From: Magnetococcales bacterium
GTDB taxonomy: Bacteria > Pseudomonadota > Magnetococcia > Magnetococcales > JADFWU01
DNA length: 64,000 bases
Assembly: GCA_015234045.1 (NCBI GenBank)
Contig: JADFWU010000013.1
Span: 1-64,000 of the forward strand
Reading direction: 5' to 3'
A program made the position numbers and the translations under genes. The notes beneath the pieces are model-generated. The model saw only the letters and a program-made list of their open reading frames with translations. It was not told where the DNA came from and did no database searches. This document shows, piece by piece, positions 45,791 through 53,875 of this stretch (position 1 is the first letter of the stretch; every line of letters begins with the position of its first letter).

Positions 45791-46486
45791 ATGTCTATCT
45801 TATGGGATCTATCAATGAACAAAAAAATGCGCCGAACCCTCAGTCGTATCAAACACCGACAAGAGGTTCTGGACCGTTCCTGGGATGAAAACGGCAACAA
45901 AGAGTTGCTGCGCTTTTTCGTGGATATCGTCCCCAGACTGGTCAACGCCGAACGGTGTAGTATCTTTATCAGTGATCCCTCTGGTGATCGCGTTTGGCTG
46001 GAGTGTGGGACAGGATTGGGCGAACGCAACGTTGCCATACCCAAACGGGGCTGCATCGTTGGTGAGGTCATCTCTTCAGGACGGTTCCGCATTGAAGAGG
46101 ATTTAGAGACGCGTAGCGGCTTTCACAAACAGATGGATGATGCGACAAACTTTGTCACAAAAAACGTCCTGTGCGTGCCGGTTAAAAGCCTGAACGGCGA
46201 CCAGATCACCGGTGCCATCCAAATACTCAATAAAAAAGACGGTACGCCCTTTAGTACCGAAGATCGCCTCACCGTGGAACGCGTAGCCTACCACCTTGAA
46301 CTGGCTATCGAAAACCTGTTCCACTCCCAAACATTGGTAGATATCTCCGATCAACTGAGCCGCAAAGTGGATTTTGCCGAGTTCATCATCAAGGTATGGG
46401 TCGGCTTCATCGCCGCCATCATCCTCGCGGTGGTGGGTGTGGTATTCTACTTCACGCCGATTGTAATGGAAGTTTTTACCAGATAG
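45791..46486 (+). CDS. GAF domain protein with C-terminal membrane helix
   Basis: The 231-aa protein has a GAF domain (about 40-180: AERCSIFISDPSGDRVWL, VPVKSLNGDQITGAIQILNK) and one hydrophobic helix at about 203-226 near the C-terminus, so it is tail-anchored with the GAF domain in the cytoplasm. There is no output domain; it may pass a ligand signal to a partner. ATG 45815 is an alternative start. Ends 2 bp from the convergent phosphatase gene. Confidence 0.8.
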   Translation: MSILWDLSMNKKMRRTLSRIKHRQEVLDRSWDENGNKELLRFFVDIVPRLVNAERCSIFISDPSGDRVWLECGTGLGERNVAIPKRGCIVGEVISSGRFRIEEDLETRSGFHKQMDDATNFVTKNVLCVPVKSLNGDQITGAIQILNKKDGTPFSTEDRLTVERVAYHLELAIENLFHSQTLVDISDQLSRKVDFAEFIIKVWVGFIAAIILAVVGVVFYFTPIVMEVFTR

Positions 46487-46487
46487 A

Positions 46488-47426
46488 TCAACTATCTTCT
46501 TTTTTATCTACCGTATCCTCTGTCTCTGCGGACTGGGTTTGATTCTGTTTTTCATTCAGTGTCCGATAGAGGTATTGAATCATACCATCACCCAACCCTA
46601 CCTGAGGCACGTAGAGCTTACTGATACCGGCCCATTTCATCACTGAAAGAAACAGCTGACCCGCTGGGACGATCACATCCGCTCGATCTGGACGCAACCC
46701 CAGTCGCACCATACGCTCATCATAGGTGAGAAACTCCAATGCAGAATGAATCTCACGCAACTTCTCGAAGGAGAGAGGCTTGTCCTGTCTTTTTCGAGTC
46801 AGTTTGAAAATCTTGTTGATATTGCCACCCGCACCAACACCACTTAATGGCCGATAGCCCACCGTATTGCGTCGAATCCACGCTTTCATTGCCGCCCACT
46901 CTTCATCAGCAATACCGCCATTCTGGATACGCACAATTCCGATGGGAAAAGATTCCGCCGCCACCAACTGACCATTGGCCAACAGCGCCAAATCAGTAGA
47001 GCCGCCCCCTACATCAATATAGAGACAAGCACAGGCATGGAAACGGCGATCCATCCGGTTTAGTCCCAATAACTGAGCCACCTCAGCACCATCAAGCAAC
47101 TGAAGATCTATTCCGGTTCGACGTTTGATGTCTTTGATAATTTGCGGCGCGTTATCGGCATTTCGCAGTGCAGAAGTAGCGCACGCCATGTGACTCTCTA
47201 CTTTACAGACATCCATCAAATTACGAAAAGCCAACAGGGTTTTTTCCAGATCTTTGATTTTTTCAGGCGAGATTCTTTTACTGACAAAGGCATCTTCCCC
47301 GAGCCGCAACGGCACGCGGTAGAGATTGGCTTTTTTTATGGCGGGCTGCCAGTCACCCACATCATAAACATTTGAAATTAATAATTTAGAAGAACTTGAA
47401 CCAATGTCAATGGCAGCGAGTTTCAT
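46488..47426 (-). CDS. Ppx/GppA family phosphatase
   Basis: A 312-aa member of the exopolyphosphatase / guanosine pentaphosphatase family (actin-like ATPase fold): AAIDIGSSSSKLLI is the phosphate-1 loop, ATSALRNADNA and LYIDVGGGSTDLALL are the next motifs. Only the two catalytic subdomains are present and the C-terminal HD-like part of E. coli Ppx is absent. Acts on polyphosphate or pppGpp; which cannot be told from sequence. Confidence 0.9.
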   Translation of the reverse strand: MKLAAIDIGSSSSKLLISNVYDVGDWQPAIKKANLYRVPLRLGEDAFVSKRISPEKIKDLEKTLLAFRNLMDVCKVESHMACATSALRNADNAPQIIKDIKRRTGIDLQLLDGAEVAQLLGLNRMDRRFHACACLYIDVGGGSTDLALLANGQLVAAESFPIGIVRIQNGGIADEEWAAMKAWIRRNTVGYRPLSGVGAGGNINKIFKLTRKRQDKPLSFEKLREIHSALEFLTYDERMVRLGLRPDRADVIVPAGQLFLSVMKWAGISKLYVPQVGLGDGMIQYLYRTLNEKQNQTQSAETEDTVDKKEDS

Positions 47427-47518
47427 GCCTTGCTCCTAAACGGCATCGCTGAGGCACCATCCCTATCCCTTTGAGGTGGGCAGAGAGGCCGATTGTAGAG
47501 TGTAATGGATAATTTAAA

Positions 47519-47553
47519 GAACAATCAGAACCATTCATTGATTCTGATTGTTC
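47519..47553 (-). terminator. 12-bp perfect inverted repeat
   Basis: GAACAATCAGAA and TTCTGATTGTTC with an 11-nt loop; on the minus strand CTTTAAATT follows. It may end the transcript of the two-CW gene before the phosphatase gene. Confidence 0.45.
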
Positions 47554-47747
47554 ATTGTTACCGGATTTCCAGTAAAAAATCACCGATTAATCCTGGAACA
47601 GATACTTTTTTTATCTACGACAATGCGATACTATACACAGAGATCCATAATTGAGACTCATTTCAACAATCACACTCTGGTTAAGTTGGCCACTGAACGA
47701 CCACCTGCAAAATCGAGAGGGTCGTATGGCGGACTGAAAGTCTGGAT

Positions 47748-47763
47748 ACCGGCCAAAGCCGGT
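47748..47763 (+). repeat. REP-like hairpin
   Basis: ACCGGC-CAAA-GCCGGT, preceded by CTGGAT and followed by GTTTTG; resembles common REP palindromes. Confidence 0.4.
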
Positions 47764-47812
47764 GTTTTGAACCTTCGCATGGATAATCAACAAACAGGTT
47801 TGAGAGATAAGC

Positions 47813-48124
47813 TCACTCTCTGTACGCATCCCCCTGTTCTTGCTTCACCAACTCCTTGAACTCACAACGACGACAGCGCTCTTCCTTGAAAGAGAACCCA
47901 CCACGTGGCTCACGACCACCAGCCTCTTTGATTGCTGACTCTTCACAAATTGAACCGGGCATCTGCCAACAGTAACGCCCCGCGTTTGTACCGTCATTTT
48001 TTCCATTATGACAGGTTGTTATACTGACATTACAGACTGGACCTTTGGGATGGCCACTGAAGATATCTCGACCACACTCAAAAAAATCCCAGCAATTTTT
48101 CTTCTCTACATTGGATACATGCAC
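47813..48124 (-). CDS. Two-CW domain protein (small Cys-rich)
   Basis: A protein of about 103 aa with the paired Cys-Trp pattern of the two-CW family: KKNCWDFFECGR, then NAGRYCWQMPGSIC, and a terminal CRRCEFKELV. The nine or so cysteines probably bind a metal or Fe-S centre; these proteins are often found beside or fused to signalling domains. I start at GTG 48124 because GAGAGG lies 7 nt before it; a TTG at 48139 is in frame. Cytoplasmic, no signal peptide. Confidence 0.75.
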   Translation of the reverse strand: MHVSNVEKKNCWDFFECGRDIFSGHPKGPVCNVSITTCHNGKNDGTNAGRYCWQMPGSICEESAIKEAGGREPRGGFSFKEERCRRCEFKELVKQEQGDAYRE

Positions 48125-48401
48125 ATTTTTTCCTCTCAATCAACAAGACATAGAATATAGGGGGTAGTATCCACGCCACAAATGGCTTGGATCCGGCACT
48201 CTACGACAGATGAAAATCAGGAAAGGTGGGAATGATATAGGAATAGTCAGACGTATCAAAAATATGATGACTTTTTTGACAGTATTGTTGAAATTTTATG
48301 CAGGATCAAGGAATTTTTGTGGACAGAGTTCAATCTACTCCTGGTAGTGTCACACAGTTAGTGGGGAACACAGCGCCCCTTCCCACTCATGAACAAAGGA
48401 G

Positions 48402-48433
48402 AGCACCTGGCGACTTACGGGTCACCAGGTGCT
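48402..48433. other. Stable hairpin, 12 paired bases
   Basis: AGCACCTGG-C-GAC pairs with GTC-A-CCAGGTGCT around a 6-nt loop. Followed by GTTTAAAGG, so it could be a terminator or a small structured RNA; no neighbouring plus-strand gene explains it. Confidence 0.5.
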
Positions 48434-48511
48434 GTTTAAAGGCTCAACTTTCTTAAAAAAAGGCCGAAAATCGTCAAAGATCAACCATTTTGAATGGGTG
48501 GAGCGTGTTAC

Positions 48512-48542
48512 CTGGGATGATTAATTTTTTCCGTGGCCCTAA
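48512..48542 (-). repeat. Short dispersed repeat R4 (AGGGCCACG family)
   Basis: Minus strand TTAGGGCCACGGAAAAAATT then ATCATCCCAG. Best match to R2. Lies 3 bp from the stop of the 92-aa gene. Confidence 0.65.
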
Positions 48543-48545
48543 GCG

Positions 48546-48824
48546 TCACTCCTGCTTAAACCAACTGGCAAAGGCCAGAGAAAGCAGCACCCCCAAACGC
48601 ATGGTCAGTTCGACCTCTTCTTGCGTACGACCACCATCTTCCACCAAACGACGGGCAACCTCTTTGCGAAATTCCATGTCAAAAACTGGATTCAGATCAT
48701 CCATATCCTCTGGCTGCATCTGATCCAGCGGCTTTGACAGTCGCTCTTCGAGCGCCTCTTTGAGCCACATACCACTTTCCATAAACCGCTCTTCTTCCTC
48801 ATTCATGACCATGACTGCCAACAT
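48546..48824 (-). CDS. Small acidic hypothetical protein (92 aa)
   Basis: I do not recognise this protein. It is rich in Glu, Met and Leu, predicted helical throughout, with no signal peptide. AGGAG lies 6 nt before the ATG, which supports expression; the methionines at 5 and 7 are alternatives. A likely short cytoplasmic helical protein whose role is unknown. Confidence 0.6.
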   Translation of the reverse strand: MLAVMVMNEEEERFMESGMWLKEALEERLSKPLDQMQPEDMDDLNPVFDMEFRKEVARRLVEDGGRTQEEVELTMRLGVLLSLAFASWFKQE

Positions 48825-49158
48825 CGCCGTCTCCTATGAATCCATCCTGCAACAGAAAAAAAGGGGCACAGGACACCCCTTCCACCTCAACCATGAAAAT
48901 CATTTGGTGATTTTGCACGGCAAGAAATCAGTCCAATTAATCCATATATCGGAAAAATGTGGGCAGACTTGACCGGTTTTAGCAGGAAAAACCGAACTTT
49001 TTCTGGTGGTGCGGCGTTACCCACCATTCCGGCATCATAGCCTGCTGCACTGGCTTATGCCATGGCAGAGGCTGTTTTCATATGATATTCTAGGTGTTGG
49101 GCTTTTCCTGGCAGCAAGCACTTTAAAGCTAGGGGCAACGTTGTTTTATGGATAAATT
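48825..49158. other. Intergenic region, no gene
   Basis: Divergent region. A weak hairpin CGGTTTT-AGCAGG-AAAACCG followed by AACTTTTTC lies at 48974-49002. Nothing else is clear. Confidence 0.45.
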
Positions 49159-49920
49159 ATGCAGGAAGATCCGGCAAGGAAGCTGTCTGCGGTCATACAT
49201 CGTTTAAGGGAGATTCCAATTGGAGCACCCTACAGCGAAGTCGCCCTACAGCGAGACCGTAAAGAAATTGAGGCACTGATTGATCAGTTCCCTGCGCGTG
49301 CCCATAGTGTTTTGGGGATCATTGCCACGATTTTAGGCAATGAGGAAGTGATGCGGCGGCACTTTGAGGCAGCCCGTGAAATTGAACCGGACTCCACCTA
49401 TATTCGTATTAATTATATCGTTGGCCTTCAAGGATTTGGCTGTTTTTCGGAAGCGCTTTTGGAAATTCGGGACGCGTGCAAAGACCATAGCAAAGACCCT
49501 GACCTGCTGGGTGAGGCGGTATTTGCCTCTGTTCATGCGGGCCGGTTTCAAGAAGCAGAGAAATGGCTGCAAGCCCGAGAACGTGTCGCGCCCAATGCGG
49601 AACCGCTTGTCGGTATGGAAGGCATTGTTGCCTGTTGTCGGTTTCTGCGTGAAAAACGCATCTCTGATCAAGAAGTTGAGTCACTCCAACTCCAGGTCGC
49701 CGCCCTGCTGCGTGAGAACCATATTCTAGGGCCAGTCATTGAATATGATCTACGTGAGGATGAAGTAGATCGCTGGCTGAGTTTTCGCTTTAGGTTACGC
49801 CAAAGCGTGGAAGAGGTGGTGCGGCTGGAATGGCTGCTGGCTGACCGATTGGCCGACTCTGACATCTCACCCAACGCCCTGCTTAATCTGGTGGCTGGCT
49901 TTCTGTCTGGGGAGCGATAA
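49159..49920 (+). CDS. TPR-like helical protein, partner of HEPN gene
   Basis: A 253-aa soluble protein with TPR-like units between about 50 and 150 (FEAAREIEPDSTYIRINYIV; FASVHAGRFQEAEKWL). There is no catalytic motif. Its TAA is followed without any gap by the ATG of the HEPN-domain gene, so the two are almost certainly co-translated. It may be a scaffold, or the neutralising partner if the HEPN protein is toxic. The ribosome site is weak. Confidence 0.7.
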   Translation: MQEDPARKLSAVIHRLREIPIGAPYSEVALQRDRKEIEALIDQFPARAHSVLGIIATILGNEEVMRRHFEAAREIEPDSTYIRINYIVGLQGFGCFSEALLEIRDACKDHSKDPDLLGEAVFASVHAGRFQEAEKWLQARERVAPNAEPLVGMEGIVACCRFLREKRISDQEVESLQLQVAALLRENHILGPVIEYDLREDEVDRWLSFRFRLRQSVEEVVRLEWLLADRLADSDISPNALLNLVAGFLSGER

Positions 49921-50367
49921 ATGACGGTTTCTCCGGTTGATTTTCTGCGTTCAGCGCAAATCATGATGAACCATCATGAAGAGATTGATCACCGCAATGC
50001 TGCAAGCCGCGCTTATATGGGTGCCTATCATGCTTGCCGTTTTTTGCGTGATGCGTTGGAATTGGGACCACTTCCGAGCATTCTCAAGGTTGAAGGTAGT
50101 CACAGAAAATTGATCCGAACCCTGCAACAAGCGCCAGTACCGCTGAAAAAAGGCGCTGTCTGGGCACATGCGCGTCGAATTAGACAGTTGGGACAACAGC
50201 TTAAAAGTTTGCGTGATCTACAAAATGCCGCAGAGTATCGCATTAGTCGTAATTTTTCCCGCAATGATGCCCGTCAGGTAGTTGCTGCCAGTCGGGAAAT
50301 CATCCGGGTCGTGGATATGATTCTCCGAGAAGAGGGGGATGAAGGTGACAAAACAGATGCAACCTGA
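49921..50367 (+). CDS. HEPN-like (UPF0332-type) protein
   Basis: The 148-aa protein shows the HEPN/UPF0332 pattern: FLRSAQIMM, then [19 protein letters not shown], and near the C-terminus [12 protein letters not shown] with [14 protein letters not shown] proteins are often RNases in toxin and defence systems, but the canonical RxxxxH motif is not visible here, so a non-catalytic or nucleic-acid-binding role is as likely. It directly abuts the TPR gene and overlaps the cyclophilin start by 29 bp. Confidence 0.7.
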   Translation: MTVSPVDFLRSAQIMMNHHEEIDHRNAASRAYMGAYHACRFLRDALELGPLPSILKVEGSHRKLIRTLQQAPVPLKKGAVWAHARRIRQLGQQLKSLRDLQNAAEYRISRNFSRNDARQVVAASREIIRVVDMILREEGDEGDKTDAT

Positions 50368-50995
50368 TAAAAACTTGGCTCTATCTTATTTCCGAAGCAC
50401 TCAAGCTGCTGTCCTTCGGACCCTTACCGTCATCACATTTTTGGCGATGGCAACCGTATCACTTTTGCAACCCGGCGAAGCCTGGGCCAACGACAAAGGA
50501 GAACGATTCATGATGGTGGTGTTTTCTACAACCCTGGGCGATATTACTTTGGAACTTGATGCTGAAAAAGCACCTATTTCGGTGGATAACTTTTTGGCCT
50601 ATGTGGATTCCAAATTCTTTGATGGAACCATCTTTCACCGGGTAATCCCGGGCTTCATGGCCCAAGGCGGCGGCATGACACCTGACATGAAAGAGAAACC
50701 CACACGCGCCCCCATCAAAAATGAAGCTGACAATGGTCTCACCAATGATCGTGGCACTATCTCCATGGCGCGCACCAGTGATGTCAACAGTGCAACCTCC
50801 CAGTTCTTTCTCAATGTCAATGACAACACCTTCTTAAATCACGGCTCCCGTGATTTTGGTTATGCCGTTTTCGGACGTGTTGTTGAAGGAATGGACGTGC
50901 TGGATAAAATCGTTGCCACGCCGACCGGCAATCAGGGGTTCCATCAGGATGTACCCAAAACGCCCATCTTGATCAATACCGCAACACGCAAGTAA
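50339..50995 (+). CDS. Periplasmic cyclophilin-type peptidyl-prolyl isomerase
   Basis: The 218-aa protein has an N-terminal signal segment (about 27-50, ending near EAWA) and a cyclophilin domain with [30 protein letters not shown] and FGYAVFGRV. It should catalyse proline cis-trans isomerisation in the periplasm, like PpiA. GAGGGGG lies just before the ATG. The start lies inside the end of the HEPN gene, so the three genes form one operon. Confidence 0.93.
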   Translation: MKVTKQMQPDKNLALSYFRSTQAAVLRTLTVITFLAMATVSLLQPGEAWANDKGERFMMVVFSTTLGDITLELDAEKAPISVDNFLAYVDSKFFDGTIFHRVIPGFMAQGGGMTPDMKEKPTRAPIKNEADNGLTNDRGTISMARTSDVNSATSQFFLNVNDNTFLNHGSRDFGYAVFGRVVEGMDVLDKIVATPTGNQGFHQDVPKTPILINTATRK

Positions 50996-51037
50996 CGCCT
51001 AATCCTGTTGTTTTAATGGATTTCAATTCTTTTCAGT

Positions 51038-51090
51038 GATACTGTTATCGTGACATCCTCAAATTGTAGGATCATAACGATAACAGTATC
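51038..51090. other. Nested 14-bp inverted repeat
   Basis: GATACTGTTATCGT and ACGATAACAGTATC are perfect complements enclosing a second pair ATCCT/AGGAT. It follows the cyclophilin gene and may be its terminator. ACGATAACAGTGTC, one base different from the right arm, lies at the left edge of MITE copy C (20509-20522). Confidence 0.6.
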
Positions 51091-51147
51091 GCTGTCAGGG
51101 AGTGACAAACCTGCATCTGCTGCCTATTCCTCAAAGCCACAAGGCAA

Positions 51148-52311
51148 TTGGCCGTGTTCCATCGCTTTTCACTTACCCTTCTGATCTCTTTCCTGATCAC
51201 CATTCCGGCCTACGCCTCGGATCTGGTCCGCTGTCGCGATGCGTCAGGCGTAACGGTATTCCGCAATGCGCCCTGTGAAAACGGTGAGAATCTGGAACAT
51301 ATCTATCGTGAACTGGACTGGAACGATGAAATCCCGTTTGAAAACAGCAATCGGGCAGGTCAATACTGGATTAAAGGCAAACTCAACGGCAATCAACCGA
51401 TCCAGTTTCTTATCGACACCGGTGCTAACGTTGTTTTAGTACCCAAAGATATTTTTGACAAACTCAAAGAAGCAGGCACCGTAACACAATCGGATCTAAA
51501 AGGATTTGGCTACGCCACCGTTGCTGATGGCTCGCGCTCACGCCGACAAATTTTCACCCTACGCACGCTTCAAGTGGGCAAACATACCCTGAAAAACATC
51601 CGGGCCATTGTTGGCAATCCGGGCGTACCTGCACTGCTTGGCACCTCCGTACTTGAACGGTTGGGCAACTGGCGTATTGATCACCGCAATCGACGTCTTG
51701 TATTGAAGAACCGGCCCGATCCATCTGGCACCATGCGCCAAATGGCACGGGTCAGCTATCTGGCCAATGATCTGCCCGACAAACGTAAAAAAAGTGTCAA
51801 AACGGCTTTGGATGTCAGTGATCACCTGTTGATGGGACAGGTTTTGGAAGAGTCTGGCCAGCACGAACAAGCAGCGCTGGCCTATCGTGAAGCCCTGAGA
51901 AACAATCCGTTGTCTGACACCGCAGCCCTGAGACTGGCTCAATTACTGATCCGCTACGGCGAACCAGCCACCGACCTTCAAGAAGCCCTTCAGTGGGTGC
52001 AACGCTTTGAAAACGATACAAATCCAGCGCGCCTGGATATTTTGGGTCAGGTCTATTTTCATATGGGTTGGATGAACCGGGCTGTAACCGTTTTGGAAAA
52101 AGCGGTCGCACATGGCACAGGTATTGGCGTGATTCACTATCACCTGGCCCAGGCCTATCTGAAAAAGGGGTTCAAAGAAAAAGGCCACACCCAGCTGGAG
52201 TTATCTCTCAGCGGCGGCGGCATCTTTATCGAACGCGCTCACGCTGAGGCCCTGTATGAAAAATTGGGTGGCCCTACCCTGATCAAGAATGCCTCCATTG
52301 CGTTCCCCTGA
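51148..52311 (+). CDS. Secreted retropepsin-like aspartyl protease with TPR repeats
   Basis: The 387-aa protein has a signal peptide ending in AYA, a DUF4124-like Cys module (LVRCRDASGVTVFRNAPC), a single-lobe aspartyl protease domain (about 65-195) with FLIDTGANVVLVP and the LLGTSVLERLGNW closing motif of the clan AA TIGR02281 type, then four TPR-like units (about 225-360). Active in the periplasm, probably as a dimer. The start is TTG 51148; GTG 51154 is an alternative with AAGG at better spacing. Overlaps the exosortase gene by 23 bp, suggesting a role in protein sorting. Confidence 0.83.
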   Translation: MAVFHRFSLTLLISFLITIPAYASDLVRCRDASGVTVFRNAPCENGENLEHIYRELDWNDEIPFENSNRAGQYWIKGKLNGNQPIQFLIDTGANVVLVPKDIFDKLKEAGTVTQSDLKGFGYATVADGSRSRRQIFTLRTLQVGKHTLKNIRAIVGNPGVPALLGTSVLERLGNWRIDHRNRRLVLKNRPDPSGTMRQMARVSYLANDLPDKRKKSVKTALDVSDHLLMGQVLEESGQHEQAALAYREALRNNPLSDTAALRLAQLLIRYGEPATDLQEALQWVQRFENDTNPARLDILGQVYFHMGWMNRAVTVLEKAVAHGTGIGVIHYHLAQAYLKKGFKEKGHTQLELSLSGGGIFIERAHAEALYEKLGGPTLIKNASIAFP

Positions 52312-53782
52312 GAAAACAATCTGGCTGGTTGCTTTTTTTCTGATACTGTCGGGCGGATATGCTGAACTGGTTGAACTGGGTCAACAGTGGCTGACACGGG
52401 ATACCTTTGGATATGGACTAGTGCTCGGCCCGGTTGCCGTTTGGCTCATAGCAACCACATGGCCTGCCTTGAATCGTTGCGGATTTGACGCGCCACGCAC
52501 CGGTATCGGCGTACTCCTATTTTCCGGCCTACTGGTCATCCTGGGCCGCGAAAGCGCCACAGCGGCACTGGTTCAATATGGACTGATGGGACAACTCGCC
52601 GGGTTGGCACTGCTCCGCTGGGGTTGGTGCGGTTTATCACTGTTATTGCGCCCTTTTTTACTTTTTATCCTGACTATTCCGCCACCGTACCTGCTTGAAA
52701 CTGGATTAAATCACTTACTGTTGAATGCATCCACAGAGTTGGGTGTTATTCTGATTCGCCTGATTGATCTGCCGGTTCATCTCTCCGGCGACATCCTTGA
52801 TTTAGGTGCATTTCAACTTCGAGTGGTTGAAGCGTGTGGTGGTCTGAACAGCTTTTTTCCACTGACCGCTGTCGCCCTGCTACTCACCCAATTTACCAAT
52901 AACCGACTTGCTCAGGTGGGCATTCTGTTTTCAGCACTGCCTGTCACAGTACTGACCAATGGGGGACGACTGGCACTTACCGCCGCTTTATTCAACCTGT
53001 CTGACAACGAAACCGTGAGGACAGTCAGTCATGACACAGGTGGCTGGCTCTCTCTGGGCATGGGCATTGTCATATTGGTTGCTGAAACGCATATTATTAA
53101 TAAATTTTGGCCGGTTCGACGCAGTTTGCGTAACAGTGCCAGCAAAAAAAATCGCCACTCCTTTGGTACGCGACATGCGGGCGTGGCCTTACTGCTGATA
53201 ACTGTTTTTGTGGGTATGTCTCTGACGCTGCGACAACAGACGATTAGAACGCCATCCCGACAGTCTTTAGCCACACTGCCACAAAAACTGTCCGTCTGGT
53301 GGGGCGAAGATGTTCCAGTGGACAGGATTATGATGGCAAAGCTCAACCCTGATGAATGGATCAATCGGCGCTATCTCTCCGATCAAGGAGATATCATTCA
53401 TCTGTATGGCATCTATGCTTCTGATTTAAGACAGGCAACGGCTGTTCATTCGCCCCGCCACTGCTTACCGGCAGGCGGCTGGTCCATTATTGAGCACCAG
53501 CAAAAACAGTTGGGCATCGGTGCAGGTTTAACGGTCAACCGAACGATTGTTCAACAAGGAATGCATCGCCAATTGGTTTATTACTGGTTTATCGGTCGTG
53601 GTCGAAGCATCGCTGGTGATATCATCATGAAGTGGTCTCTTTTCCAGGATGTACTGTTGCGCGGTCGTGCCGAAGGCGGATTGATCCGTATCATTACCGA
53701 TGCAAATGATCAAGCCGATGATCTCATTTTGGATTTTATTGGGCACCTGGAACCCACACTGTCTAACCATTTCCCCAATTAA
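52289..53782 (+). CDS. Exosortase fused to EpsI domain
   Basis: A 497-aa inner-membrane protein with about eight membrane helices in the first 280 residues. The exosortase catalytic set is present: Cys in VVEACGGLNSFF, Arg in TNGGRLALTA and His in TVSHDTGGWL. The C-terminal half (about 320-490) is an EpsI/DUF3485 domain with HSPRHCLPAGGW. Exosortases cleave PEP-CTERM-like sorting signals of exported proteins, usually for exopolysaccharide matrix; the EpsI fusion resembles XrtD-type forms. No PEP-CTERM substrate is visible in this window. The TAA stop coincides with dispersed repeat R5. Confidence 0.9.
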   Translation: MPPLRSPEKTIWLVAFFLILSGGYAELVELGQQWLTRDTFGYGLVLGPVAVWLIATTWPALNRCGFDAPRTGIGVLLFSGLLVILGRESATAALVQYGLMGQLAGLALLRWGWCGLSLLLRPFLLFILTIPPPYLLETGLNHLLLNASTELGVILIRLIDLPVHLSGDILDLGAFQLRVVEACGGLNSFFPLTAVALLLTQFTNNRLAQVGILFSALPVTVLTNGGRLALTAALFNLSDNETVRTVSHDTGGWLSLGMGIVILVAETHIINKFWPVRRSLRNSASKKNRHSFGTRHAGVALLLITVFVGMSLTLRQQTIRTPSRQSLATLPQKLSVWWGEDVPVDRIMMAKLNPDEWINRRYLSDQGDIIHLYGIYASDLRQATAVHSPRHCLPAGGWSIIEHQQKQLGIGAGLTVNRTIVQQGMHRQLVYYWFIGRGRSIAGDIIMKWSLFQDVLLRGRAEGGLIRIITDANDQADDLILDFIGHLEPTLSNHFPN

Positions 53783-53841
53783 GGGCCTTGGTAAAAACCA
53801 CTATTCTGCGTGAATGGGATAATTGTTTTTTCGTGGTTCTA
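53780..53841 (+). repeat. Short dispersed repeat R5, two-ended copy
   Basis: Left end TAAGGGCCTTGGTAAAAAC and right end complement TAGAACCACGAAAAAACAA are imperfect inverted repeats 62 bp apart and TA-ended. The left TAA is the exosortase stop. This copy shows that the AGGGCCACG motif is the terminus of a miniature element. Confidence 0.55.
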
Positions 53842-53875
53842 CCTGTACTTCTACACCTGTTGAGAGGACGTTGCA

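Larger units (their letters stand above)
47427..47812. other. Intergenic region with two hairpins
   Basis: No gene is supported. It holds a perfect 12-bp inverted repeat at 47519-47553 and a REP-like hairpin at 47748-47763, listed separately. Confidence 0.55.
48125..48545. other. Intergenic region with long hairpin and repeat R4
   Basis: No gene is supported in this 421-bp stretch. It contains the hairpin at 48402-48433 and repeat R4. Confidence 0.5.
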
